Shown one piece after another: positions 43,684 through 52,292 of a stretch of DNA of 64,000 nucleotides. Numbering within the stretch: position 1 is the first letter of the stretch; each line of letters opens with the position of its first letter. The notes under the pieces were generated by a model. That model was given only the letters and a program-made list of their open reading frames with translations. It searched no databases and was not told where the DNA came from. Origin of the DNA: Candidatus Saccharimonadota bacterium (GTDB taxonomy: Bacteria > Patescibacteriota > Saccharimonadia > Saccharimonadales > Saccharimonadaceae); assembly GCA_002726935.1 (NCBI GenBank), contig PBTC01000019.1:82435-146434 (forward strand), written 5' to 3'. The position numbers and the translations under genes are program-made.

Positions 43684-44432
43684 AAAAAACTAACCTCCTC
43701 TTTCTAACGCTTCTTTGTACAGCCGCTGTTGGTTGTTCAACGCTTGCGCCATCAGTCGACTTTCCCGATGAGCAAAAAACCTCCTCGACCGAACGTAAAC
43801 GATTGGAGGCAATTCAGGCTGATCGGGCCGAGCTTAGGTCCAGAGACGCAGAGGACGCGCAATACGCGCGCGAGGAGGCGATTCGAGCCAGCGGAACCTC
43901 TGATGGATCGATATTTAACACGGCCAGTTACTCCGGATTGTTTGAGGATCGTAGGGCACGAGCTGTTGGTGATCTCTTAACAATTGACATCCAAGAGAAC
44001 ATTGACTCGGAGCAACAGAACGAAACTTCAGTAAGCCGCGATGACGACCTGAGTATTACCACGCCCGAGATCCGAGGTTTCTTCAACCTTCGCCCGATAG
44101 GCGGTGCTGTCAACTCGAGCAAGGATTTCAATGGCCAAGGTGCCACTAGAGCAAACAACAGGGTACGAGGACGCGTCTCTGTTGTGGTCACGGAGGTTCT
44201 TCCGTCAGGAAATTTGCGTGTAAAAGGTGAGCGCCAGATCGGGACGAATCGAGAAGTTGAGAGTATCAAATTCTACGGAATCGTAAATCCAGAAACGATT
44301 AGGTCCGGGAACCGGGTCTCGAGTTCAGAGGTGGCAGAAGCACGCATCGAATATCGAGGCAAGGGCGCGATCGACTCAGCTCAGGCGATGGGGTGGATGT
44401 CTCGGGTTTTCTTGAGCATCATGCCGTTCTGA
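43680..44432 (+). CDS. flgH: Flagellar L-ring lipoprotein FlgH
   Basis: A 250-residue protein with a lipoprotein signal ending in AAVGC (Cys19). [26 protein letters not shown] and [18 protein letters not shown] are FlgH hallmarks. It forms the outer-membrane ring around the rod. ATGA overlap with flgG indicates coupling. Confidence 0.96.
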   Translation: MKKTNLLFLTLLCTAAVGCSTLAPSVDFPDEQKTSSTERKRLEAIQADRAELRSRDAEDAQYAREEAIRASGTSDGSIFNTASYSGLFEDRRARAVGDLLTIDIQENIDSEQQNETSVSRDDDLSITTPEIRGFFNLRPIGGAVNSSKDFNGQGATRANNRVRGRVSVVVTEVLPSGNLRVKGERQIGTNREVESIKFYGIVNPETIRSGNRVSSSEVAEARIEYRGKGAIDSAQAMGWMSRVFLSIMPF

Positions 44433-44451
44433 TAAAAGTTTAGGACATAAA

Positions 44452-45549
44452 ATGAAAAAATTGATCTTGGCCCTCATGGTTGCATCAACAAGTTTTGTTG
44501 AGCCGGCGGTGGCCGCTCGCATAAAGGATATCACTACGATCCAGGGTGTTAGAGAGAACCCCTTATACGGATATGGATTGGTAATTGGTCTTGATGGAAC
44601 TGGGGATCAATCCAGTCAAACGAGGTTTACGGCGCAATCAATTGAATCGATGCTTACAAAAATGGGTGTAAACCTACCGCCTGGCATAAATATCCAAGCA
44701 AAAAATGTGGCGAGTGTCATGGTGACGGCCAGCTTACCCGCATTCTCAAAGCCAGGTCAGGCGATTGATATTACGGTCTCAAGTATTGGCAATGCCAAAA
44801 GCTTAAAAGGCGGAACATTGTTAATGACTCCGCTCAAAGGTGCGGACGGTAATATTTACGCTGTCGCCCAAGGCAGTGTAATTGTCGGCGGGGCTGGAGC
44901 TGAGGCCGGCGGGTCTAGCAAGAAAATCAACCATCTCTCCGCGGGTAGAGTGCCTGAGGGCGCTGTAGTTGAAAGATCGGTTCCTTCAAAGGTCTTGACG
45001 GCAGACACAATTAAACTTGAGCTAAGTGAACATGATTTCGGCAACATCGAGCGAATTGTAAACGCCATTAATGATCGATTTTCTGGTGCGGCACAGGCGA
45101 TTGACGCACGTACCGTGGAAATTCAGGTTCCCAAAGAAATGAATCAGAAGATCGCATTTATGTCTACCGTGCAAGCACTTGAAATAAACGAGGTGGACGC
45201 CGTTGCAAAAGTAATAGTGAACTCGAGAACTGGATCGATTGCGATCAACCAACGTGTAGCATTAAAGCCATCGGCCGTATCACACGGAAACCTCTCGGTT
45301 AACATTCAATCCACGCCTATTGTTAGCCAGCCGAATCCTTTTGCAACGGGTGAAACGGTTACAACTTCTTTCGATGAAATCACGATCAAAGAAAGCGGCG
45401 GAGAGCTAATCAAAATCAGTGGAACAAATAGCCTTAACGACGTGGTCAGAGGATTGAATCAACTGGGGGCTACCCCCTCCGATCTCATCTCAATCTTGCA
45501 AGCTTTGAAGCAGGCTGGAAGCCTTCAGGCGTCCCTAGAGGTGATCTAA
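44452..45549 (+). CDS. flgI: Flagellar P-ring protein FlgI
   Basis: A 365-residue periplasmic protein with a signal peptide ending near AVAA. RIKDITTIQGVRENPLYGYG and GLVIGLDGTGDQ are the diagnostic N-terminal block. GTLLMTPLKGADGNIYAVAQGS and the C-terminal LVRGLN-type helix (VVRGLNQLGATPSDLISILQ) agree. It forms the ring in the peptidoglycan layer. Confidence 0.97.
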   Translation: MKKLILALMVASTSFVEPAVAARIKDITTIQGVRENPLYGYGLVIGLDGTGDQSSQTRFTAQSIESMLTKMGVNLPPGINIQAKNVASVMVTASLPAFSKPGQAIDITVSSIGNAKSLKGGTLLMTPLKGADGNIYAVAQGSVIVGGAGAEAGGSSKKINHLSAGRVPEGAVVERSVPSKVLTADTIKLELSEHDFGNIERIVNAINDRFSGAAQAIDARTVEIQVPKEMNQKIAFMSTVQALEINEVDAVAKVIVNSRTGSIAINQRVALKPSAVSHGNLSVNIQSTPIVSQPNPFATGETVTTSFDEITIKESGGELIKISGTNSLNDVVRGLNQLGATPSDLISILQALKQAGSLQASLEVI

Positions 45550-46263
45550 ATGGACGCCCTGCCTCCAAGTACCACCCATTACATTAGCCAGATGCCTCTC
45601 CCAGCGAGAGCGCAGGCGCAGCTAAGTGCGATGGATCCTAGGGCCTTGGGTGCCTTAAAGTCAGAGTCAGCAAGCAGCGATGCCGACAAGAGCGCTGCGG
45701 CATCTAAATCCGCGGCCAAACAAGTCGAGTCTATGTTCATCCAGAACATGCTAAAACAATTTAGGCAGAGTTCCAAGCCGTTTGAGAGCGGGGTATTAAA
45801 CTCGAGCGCAACTGAGTCGTACCGTCAAATGTATGATCAGCAACTCAGTCAAGACCTAGCGAATCCAGGGCTTGGGATGTCTGCATATTTCGAACAGGCA
45901 ATTAACCCAAAGAAACATCTGCCACTTGCCGGATCTCTGCCTGGTGTCGATTCGCCTTCAGCCGTAGAAAAGGATGTTGCGGCTAAGCATATGCCAATAA
46001 GAAAGATTGGGGCATCAAGCAGACCTGTAAAGACTTCTAGACCTTCTGAAATAACCTTGGTGTTGAAAGCATTGAGAGAGCGTCCGGGCCAAGAGGTTGA
46101 GGCAGTGAAGATAGCAAAGGTTAAATCTCTTGCGGCCACACCTGCGTCAATCGCGGATCCTTTTTTGCCTAGCAAACAGCAAGAAGAAGATCTAGGATTC
46201 TATGAGCCGCTGAATGATGTGATCACATCAATCAGCATGAAAAATAAAGCCCCACAGAATTGA
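45550..46263 (+). CDS. flgJ: Rod scaffold protein FlgJ without muramidase domain
   Basis: A 237-residue protein. Residues about 55-115 match the FlgJ N-terminal rod-binding domain (AKQVESMFIQNMLKQFRQSS, YRQMYDQQLSQDLA). The glucosaminidase domain present in many beta- and gammaproteobacterial FlgJ proteins is missing. Instead a polar tail of about 120 residues follows. A separate enzyme would then be needed to open the peptidoglycan. It directly abuts flgI. Confidence 0.85.
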   Translation: MDALPPSTTHYISQMPLPARAQAQLSAMDPRALGALKSESASSDADKSAAASKSAAKQVESMFIQNMLKQFRQSSKPFESGVLNSSATESYRQMYDQQLSQDLANPGLGMSAYFEQAINPKKHLPLAGSLPGVDSPSAVEKDVAAKHMPIRKIGASSRPVKTSRPSEITLVLKALRERPGQEVEAVKIAKVKSLAATPASIADPFLPSKQQEEDLGFYEPLNDVITSISMKNKAPQN

Positions 46264-46307
46264 GAAAAGCGTGCGCAAACAGATAGCACGTGTAAACTAT
46301 TTTTATC

Positions 46308-46323
46308 TAATCTGTACTAACTA
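46308..46323. promoter_or_regulatory. Degenerate palindrome upstream of flgK
   Basis: The site reads TAATCTGTACTAACTA, two mismatches from TAC-N3-GTAC-N3-GTA. It lies just before the flgK start and could provide a separate promoter for flgKL. Confidence 0.45.
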
Positions 46324-46334
46324 GAAGAGTATCT

Positions 46335-48020
46335 ATGTCGATTTTAACTAATGCTTTGTCTGGCCTTCTTGCCTCTCGTTCATCTCTTGTAACGACGACA
46401 AACAACATCAGCAACGCGAACACAGAAGGCTACTCTAGACAGCGCGCAGAATTGAGTGACCGCGGTTCGCAGTTCCTTTCGGGCGTTAGACTTGGCAATG
46501 GTGTTGGGGTCAATGGAATCAGTCGTGCATATACTGATCTGATCAATGCCGAGATAAATCGCAACACATCTCTTCAGTCGTCATTGACATCATCACAACA
46601 GCAGCTTTCGAGGATCGACTCAATCATTAGCGCGGACGGAGCTGGTATCAACGATGCTTTTCTGGCTTTCTATGAATCGGGCCAAGATCTCTCAGTGCGT
46701 CCGACAGACATCGTTGCAAGGAACTCATTCCTGTCGAAAACTGAAGCTTTGGTTGCACGGTTCAACGACTTAGATCGTTTGATCACAGACACTAAAAATG
46801 AAGGAACAAAGCAAATCAGTGAAAGCGTTGGTTTTGTCAACCAGCTCAGCTCCGAAATTGCGAATTTGAACAAACTGATCTTGCAAAGCACTTCTTCTGA
46901 TGGCCAACGTCCAAATGAACTTCTTGATGCAAGGGATCTAGCTGTAGAGCGTCTTGCTGGTGAAATCGAGATTGAGCGAGTTATCCAGGACAATGGTTCC
47001 TTCTCTATATTCTTGAAAAACGGTCAGCCACTGGTCGCGGACTCAACTTCCTATCAAATTGCGGCGAGACAGAATCCTGTCGATCCTCAAGAGGTTCAAA
47101 TTGGCGTGCAAGCGCCAATAGCAGGTTCAGTAGAATTTATCTCTTTCGGTCCAGACAGGCTTGGAAACGGCAAGATCGGCGGCCTGCTAACCGCACAGAA
47201 AAAGCTCGATGAATACCAAAACACTCTGGGCTTGGTGAGCGTTCGATTTGCAGAAGAGGTGAACTCAGCGTTTGAGGGGGGGGTTGATCTGGATGGAAAC
47301 CCCGGAGAGCCCCTACTCTCTTTTGCTGGACAAGTCGGGTTTAACAATGGGTTCTCTCAGGTAACGGCCAATGAGTTCAATGCGAATCAATCTGTCACGT
47401 TTTCAAGTATTAGCTTTGATTCTTCGGTAATTTTGCCAAAGCAATTTGAGGTTTACCAAAAAGCTGGACAGCTATACGTCAGAGAGAAAGGAAGCAATGT
47501 AGAAGGGGCTATCGTAACCAATGACGGCGCCGGAAACTACGACGCTGGCAGCTTCGCATTTACGTTATCTGGGCCGGTGTCTGACGGCGACTCTTTTGTT
47601 GTATCGCCCGTGAAGTTGGGGGCGAAGAATTTGTCTGTCTCCATCAAAGACCCATATTCTCTTGCTACTTCAAAGAATCCGGCCCTCGTCGGTGACAACG
47701 GCGTAATGCTTGACATCGTTGGCCTACAAAGTGCGATTAAGGTCTATACAAGCTCTGGAGCGAAAGGCTCAACCATACTTAACGCTTTTACTGACCTGGT
47801 TAACCGGGTGGGTAATGATAAAAAAACTATCGACAGCAGCTTGATGGCTCAAGCGTCGGTCCTGTTCCAGTCAAAGAGCGAAAAGGACTCGGCGGTCGGG
47901 GTTAACCTGGATGAGGAAGCTGCAAACTTAATTAAGTTCCAGCAAAGCTACCAGGCCGCAAGCCAAGTTATCTCTGTCGAGAGAAGCTTGTTTGAAGGCC
48001 TATTGAACACTTTGCGATAA
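46335..48020 (+). CDS. flgK: Hook-filament junction protein FlgK
   Basis: A 561-residue protein. LTNALSGLLASRSSLVTTTNNISNANTEGYSRQRA at the N-terminus and EEAANLIKFQQSYQAASQVI near the C-terminus are FlgK signatures. FlgK joins the hook to FlgL and the filament. It has its own palindrome-type promoter and lies 85 bases before flgL. Confidence 0.96.
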   Translation: MSILTNALSGLLASRSSLVTTTNNISNANTEGYSRQRAELSDRGSQFLSGVRLGNGVGVNGISRAYTDLINAEINRNTSLQSSLTSSQQQLSRIDSIISADGAGINDAFLAFYESGQDLSVRPTDIVARNSFLSKTEALVARFNDLDRLITDTKNEGTKQISESVGFVNQLSSEIANLNKLILQSTSSDGQRPNELLDARDLAVERLAGEIEIERVIQDNGSFSIFLKNGQPLVADSTSYQIAARQNPVDPQEVQIGVQAPIAGSVEFISFGPDRLGNGKIGGLLTAQKKLDEYQNTLGLVSVRFAEEVNSAFEGGVDLDGNPGEPLLSFAGQVGFNNGFSQVTANEFNANQSVTFSSISFDSSVILPKQFEVYQKAGQLYVREKGSNVEGAIVTNDGAGNYDAGSFAFTLSGPVSDGDSFVVSPVKLGAKNLSVSIKDPYSLATSKNPALVGDNGVMLDIVGLQSAIKVYTSSGAKGSTILNAFTDLVNRVGNDKKTIDSSLMAQASVLFQSKSEKDSAVGVNLDEEAANLIKFQQSYQAASQVISVERSLFEGLLNTLR

Positions 48021-48105
48021 ATTCACGATCACCTCAGAAAGGGAGAAGTGGCTACGGCATTCTAGAAGCCAATATATGGCTACATGTTAAAGCTGCGAAC
48101 ACAAT

Positions 48106-49023
48106 ATGACAGTAAGAATTAGCACCTCAGCGTTCTACGCTCAAAACACAGAGCGATTGCTCGAACAACAGGCCCAGATCGCGCGTAAGCAGGATCAAAT
48201 CAGTTCTGGTGTTAGGGTTGAGAAATCCTCAGAGGATCCTCTGGCCTTCGCTGCCGCACAGCGTGCTGAGAACTCATTAATGCGTATTAATCAGTATGAG
48301 AGAAATATCACTTTTGGAGAAACCTTCCTAAGTGAAATGGAAGTGGTAATGGAGGCTTCTGGTGAAACCATGAAGCAGATCAAAGAAAAATTGATTCAAG
48401 CTAACGGTGGAATTTTGTCAATAGAGGATCGCAAGATCATTGCAAATGATCTCCGCGGAAAGCTCAATGAAATGATCAGCCAGGCAAATCAAAAGGACAC
48501 CTCGGGAAACTACATTTTCAGCGGAACATCTGCGACCACTCCTGCATTCTCTGCAACAACCCCCTTCGGATATCAGGGCACCCCTTCGCCTGCAAGCGGA
48601 ATTACTTTCCAAGTGGCCGATGGACGAACCATGGATCTTTCGATTAATGGAAGTGATGCGTACACAGACTATGCTGCCACAGGTGAAACGTACTTCGAAA
48701 TGGTCGAACAGGCTATATCAGTACTTGAAGACCCCTCAGCAAACTTGGCATCAAGCTTCTCTGCTATCGGTTCAAAAATGGACCGGGTATTTGACAACCT
48801 ACAAATTGCGCGCGGCCGGGTAGGAAACAAGCTGGAAGAAATGGCAGCCCTTAAAACAGGTTTCAATATCGTGAAGACGGAGCTGCAGAAGGTCATCAAT
48901 CGGGAGGTCGCAACAGACCTAACCCAGACCATTAGCGATCTCGCTCAGGCAGACATCCTGTTACAGGCTTCGCAGAAGTCTTTCGCAAATGTGAGCAAAG
49001 TATCCTTATTTGACTACCTGTGA
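48106..49023 (+). CDS. flgL: Hook-filament junction protein FlgL
   Basis: A 305-residue flagellin-like protein: MTVRISTSAFY start, QDQISSGVRVEKSSEDPLAFAAAQ, and a C-terminal helix with VATDLTQTISDLAQADILLQASQKSF. It lacks a large variable domain, as usual for FlgL. The next gene begins with a GTG that overlaps its stop. Confidence 0.95.
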   Translation: MTVRISTSAFYAQNTERLLEQQAQIARKQDQISSGVRVEKSSEDPLAFAAAQRAENSLMRINQYERNITFGETFLSEMEVVMEASGETMKQIKEKLIQANGGILSIEDRKIIANDLRGKLNEMISQANQKDTSGNYIFSGTSATTPAFSATTPFGYQGTPSPASGITFQVADGRTMDLSINGSDAYTDYAATGETYFEMVEQAISVLEDPSANLASSFSAIGSKMDRVFDNLQIARGRVGNKLEEMAALKTGFNIVKTELQKVINREVATDLTQTISDLAQADILLQASQKSFANVSKVSLFDYL

Positions 49024-50006
49024 GAGCCAAAACTACAACAGCCATCATCTATTCTCAGGGCCTAAACGAGGCTTTGGAGAGGAATATCTCAAGACTCCAG
49101 GGGTGGGTCAGTGAGATTTTGGTGATGTACCTAGGAGATGAAGGCTCTTTCATTGACAAGATTCGCTCACTAGAAAATGTGAGGGTTCACCGATCACTGT
49201 GGAGAGGCTCACTTTGCGATCTCCGAAATGAAGCCAGGGGTATATCCCGGGGTGAATTTCACATTCATTTTTTTGAAAATGAATCAATCGCAGACTCTGC
49301 TTTATGGCCTTATCTTCACAAGTCGGTGGCAGTGATGACCCCTACTTGCACAGGTAGACTGGCGGTAAAGACCGCTGGATCGAGATATATGGTTTGGCAG
49401 TCCAGAGTGTTTCATCGATCGTACGAGTTCGAGGGTGAGTGGAGAACAAATCCGTCTCTCAACAGCCCAAAAAACCGACATGACATACTTTTCTGTATAA
49501 ATGCGGGCAAGGCCGCTGGCACATTTTTGCCTCATGGCGAGCCTATAACTCTTCTGAACAAGGATGCTGAAAACCCATGGTCACTATATGAATATGCGGA
49601 GAGCAGACTTATTGAGCAGGCCTACGAAGAAGCCAATCTATTGCTTAATACTGTTTGCCAGACAACCCTTGGGAAGGATGTAGATTTGAACCACGCTGCG
49701 ATGATGGCGCTGATAGAGTGCAAGCTCGCACATGGCATTGCTCATGGTGCCCTGCCTGGACCGCACTTGACTTCAGAACGCACCCGAGAATCCCCGTCTT
49801 ACTTTCATATGATGGGAGATCTATATGCAGCCCGATACGCATCGACTGACGACAGTGACGATTACGAAATGTCGATGGAGTTCTATGTAGGTGCTTTAGG
49901 CGCCCGAAAGGTCAATAAGTTAAGCCGACACCTTATTGGTGCTGGTTCTTTACTAACAAAAAACAAAATTCAACGGCTATTTGATTTATCGAGGGGTTTC
50001 GCATGA
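49020..50006 (+). CDS. Glycosyltransferase family 2-like protein, degenerate
   Basis: A 328-residue protein with a GTG start overlapping the flgL stop. The first 110 residues follow a GT-A pattern: TTAIIYSQGLNEALERNISRLQGWVSEILVMYLGDEGS, then LRNEARGISRGEFHIHFFENESI, where family 2 enzymes have an RN...G.yIlflDaDE block. The metal-binding DxD is replaced by FENES, so activity is uncertain. The rest is helical and TPR-like (YEYAESRLIEQAYEEANLLL). Position between flgL and fliS suggests a role in flagellin modification or handling. This is inference. Confidence 0.6.
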   Translation: MRAKTTTAIIYSQGLNEALERNISRLQGWVSEILVMYLGDEGSFIDKIRSLENVRVHRSLWRGSLCDLRNEARGISRGEFHIHFFENESIADSALWPYLHKSVAVMTPTCTGRLAVKTAGSRYMVWQSRVFHRSYEFEGEWRTNPSLNSPKNRHDILFCINAGKAAGTFLPHGEPITLLNKDAENPWSLYEYAESRLIEQAYEEANLLLNTVCQTTLGKDVDLNHAAMMALIECKLAHGIAHGALPGPHLTSERTRESPSYFHMMGDLYAARYASTDDSDDYEMSMEFYVGALGARKVNKLSRHLIGAGSLLTKNKIQRLFDLSRGFA

Positions 50007-50383
50007 GTGTAGAAGCATACAAAAAAGTTGAAATTGAAACGAAGGTTTTTGGGTCTTCAAAATACGAATTGATCCTGCTGATGTACGAGCGCACGATCCA
50101 GCAGATAGAGTTGATCAAAGAAAAGATTCTTGCGAAGGATCACGCGGCCAAAGCTTTCCACGTTGAGAAAGCGATGATGATCATTTCCGATGGGCTGCGC
50201 GCCTCGCTTGACGAAGAAAAAGGTGGACAGCTTTCGAGCAACCTTTTCAATTTGTACACGTTCATCAACAGTGAACTGGTTTCAGCATCCGTGCAAAACG
50301 ACGCGAAGAAGATTGATGGGTGCCTGGAGATCATGAAGGAAATTCAGGCAGCATGGGTACAAATCGGAGCCGCTGCGAAATGA
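50003..50383 (+). CDS. fliS: Flagellin export chaperone FliS
   Basis: A 126-residue helical protein. YEVIL-type start (SKYELILLMYERTIQQIELIKEKI), HVEKAMMIISDGLRASLD and NLFNLYTFINSELVSASV are typical of FliS. It holds flagellin unfolded before export. It overlaps the gene before it and the fliT-like gene after it by 4 bases each. Confidence 0.95.
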   Translation: MSVEAYKKVEIETKVFGSSKYELILLMYERTIQQIELIKEKILAKDHAAKAFHVEKAMMIISDGLRASLDEEKGGQLSSNLFNLYTFINSELVSASVQNDAKKIDGCLEIMKEIQAAWVQIGAAAK

Positions 50384-50709
50384 ATTTTCAAGAATTAATA
50401 GATACGATCGGTGCGGCAAATACAGCGATGCTTGAGGCCGCTGGAGAGGACCGTTGGGATGACTTCCTTCTAATTGCGGGAGCGAGAGAGTCTATGGTCG
50501 GGATGTTTAAATCCGCTCTAGAGGAAGGTCGGACTGTAAGCGGAGACGCTCGGTTAAAGGCCACGGAGTCTCTCGAGCGGATTGTGTCTGAGTATGCGGA
50601 CATAGAGGCAGTGATAAAGGCTCGAATGGGTGCGTTGGCGCAGGCAGCAACTACTCTCGGCAACACGGAAAAGATCGAGAAATACTACGAATTCAATCGA
50701 ACTGCCTAA
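50380..50709 (+). CDS. FliT-like small helical protein
   Basis: A 109-residue helical protein starting at ATG 50380 within the fliS stop (ATGA). Size, helical content and position directly after fliS match FliT-type chaperones, which bind FliD. Sequence identity to FliT is not obvious by eye, so the call rests mainly on context. Confidence 0.65.
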   Translation: MNFQELIDTIGAANTAMLEAAGEDRWDDFLLIAGARESMVGMFKSALEEGRTVSGDARLKATESLERIVSEYADIEAVIKARMGALAQAATTLGNTEKIEKYYEFNRTA

Positions 50710-51792
50710 ATGTCTATTGCCTATCAAAATCTTCCCGGGGTCAAACCTGGAGAAAGCTCTCTTCGTGGGGGATCCTCCTCTGGTTCGGCAAGGGCCACTA
50801 TCGTTGGCGGCTTATCGCTTTCCGATAGAAGAGCGATAGAGGGCTCAGTACAAACCGCCACGTTCCTGAAGTCCACTGGTAAAGACACCATTCTCGTTAA
50901 ATTAGGTCAATATACGGCCGAGCTCTTGATGGAGCAGCCAAGCAATCTTGAGCAAGGCGAGGAGTTCTCAGTGAGGATCGGTAAGTCTTCAGGTGGACTA
51001 GAGAACCCGCTATCTTTAAGGCGTATTGATGGGGGGAGGTCTTTCCAAAGCGAGGGTTTTCGTATCGAGCTCACCAAAGCAGGTTCACTGTTTGGGGATC
51101 TAGTGGTTCTTTCAAAGGGAGAACCAGCGCTAATTAGCGCAAAGTCTGATGCAATGAAAAGTGTTAGGGATCTAATCTTGAGGTCCATGGACACAAACGG
51201 AGGGCAGCTTGATGCCCGAGGTGTGCTTGCAAAGTCTCTCGCAGAATTTATATTTTCGGTCGTTGACAAAAGCGGGCTTTTTTATGAGGCACACCTTAAG
51301 CAATGGGCAATGGGAAAGCGGAGTACTCAGTCAATAAAAGCTGAAATGCAGAACATGTCATCGGGTTTTGTGGAGTCATATGACGACAACACCCCGTCTA
51401 TCGCAAAGCATTTCGAAGCTTTTGGAACCGCGGACAAGAACCCACAGTTCGCCGCATCGCAAATGGGTTTACTTGAGTCGGGCAAGTTCGGCTTATTGAT
51501 CCATGGTCTATTTAGTGCGCCTATTGAGATTGAATTCGAGCGTGATCAGAACGAAAAAAATTCCGATGACTCAGGGACTCAGGAGCGCGCCGCTTGGTCC
51601 ATCTCTATAACGACCACCACCCCGTCTCTGGGACTGGTGTCAGGAGTAATCCGGCAACAAGAGGGTCTTATGGATATCCACATCTCCGGATCGAAAGAGG
51701 CTATTTCAAAATTGAAGGCTAAGCGCCAGAGTTTCATCTCGACCCTAAATAATGGGGGCGTCAGCGTGAGGAGCATAACCTTTGACAACTGA
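50710..51792 (+). CDS. FliK-like hook-length/export-switch protein
   Basis: A 360-residue protein. The first 160 residues have a Ser/Gly-rich start and strand-rich segments. The C-terminal 110 residues (FGLLIHGLFSAPIEIEFERD, WSISITTTTPSLGLVSGVIRQQEGLMDIHI) show the beta pattern of the FliK C-terminal domain. It overlaps the short FlhB-like gene by 11 bases, a pairing also known for FliK-like and FlhX-like genes elsewhere. It is less conserved than its neighbours. It directly abuts the fliT-like stop. Confidence 0.65.
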   Translation: MSIAYQNLPGVKPGESSLRGGSSSGSARATIVGGLSLSDRRAIEGSVQTATFLKSTGKDTILVKLGQYTAELLMEQPSNLEQGEEFSVRIGKSSGGLENPLSLRRIDGGRSFQSEGFRIELTKAGSLFGDLVVLSKGEPALISAKSDAMKSVRDLILRSMDTNGGQLDARGVLAKSLAEFIFSVVDKSGLFYEAHLKQWAMGKRSTQSIKAEMQNMSSGFVESYDDNTPSIAKHFEAFGTADKNPQFAASQMGLLESGKFGLLIHGLFSAPIEIEFERDQNEKNSDDSGTQERAAWSISITTTTPSLGLVSGVIRQQEGLMDIHISGSKEAISKLKAKRQSFISTLNNGGVSVRSITFDN

Positions 51793-52174
51793 CAAAAAGC
51801 AGCCATCCATACTGCCGGTGGGAATGGTAGCGCATCCAGGAAAACCATCAGAGCATCTCGTCTGCGTTGACCCGATTGGTACGCGCCTTAGCAAACGGGA
51901 TGCGATAGCGCTTTCATACCTTACCCGTTCAGGTAACCCCAGGGTGGTTGCAAAAGGCTCTGGGATCTTGGCTGAAGAAATCATTCGCAAAGCCAAGGCC
52001 AATGGGATTTTTGTTTACGAGTCTAGAGAGTTGCTTCTGGCTCTAAGTGGAATCGACATAGACCAAGAAATCAACAAAGACATATACCACGCTATTTCTA
52101 GTCTTCTGATTTGGATAGATGACGCTGAAATGGACGCCTCTGTCTCAGAGAAGCTTATAGCTACGGATAGCTAA
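51782..52174 (+). CDS. Short FlhB-like C-terminal domain protein (FlhX type)
   Basis: A 130-residue soluble protein with a TTG start. VVAKGSGILAEEIIRKAKANGIFVYESRELLLAL and NKDIYHAISSLLIWI match the cytoplasmic C-terminal domain of FlhB/YscU. The membrane part is missing, and the NPTH autocleavage site of full FlhB is not visible. Such stand-alone domains (FlhX) can partly replace the FlhB tail in export switching. It is coupled to the FliK-like gene by overlap. Confidence 0.85.
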   Translation: MTTDKKQPSILPVGMVAHPGKPSEHLVCVDPIGTRLSKRDAIALSYLTRSGNPRVVAKGSGILAEEIIRKAKANGIFVYESRELLLALSGIDIDQEINKDIYHAISSLLIWIDDAEMDASVSEKLIATDS

Positions 52175-52264
52175 AGCCCCCTCTTCTTAGCTACCGGGCA
52201 TTAAATCTAATATTTTTGGGTAAATAAGCGCTCCATTTTCAAGTGGTGGTGATATACTTTTTGC

Positions 52265-52280
52265 TACTATATATCGAGTA
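52265..52280. promoter_or_regulatory. Degenerate palindrome upstream of fliF
   Basis: The site reads TACTATATATCGAGTA: both TAC and GTA arms are intact and the centre is ATAT. TGCTACTAT gives an extended -10. It lies about 15 bases before the TTG start of fliF. Confidence 0.5.
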
Positions 52281-52292
52281 GCAATATTTAGA

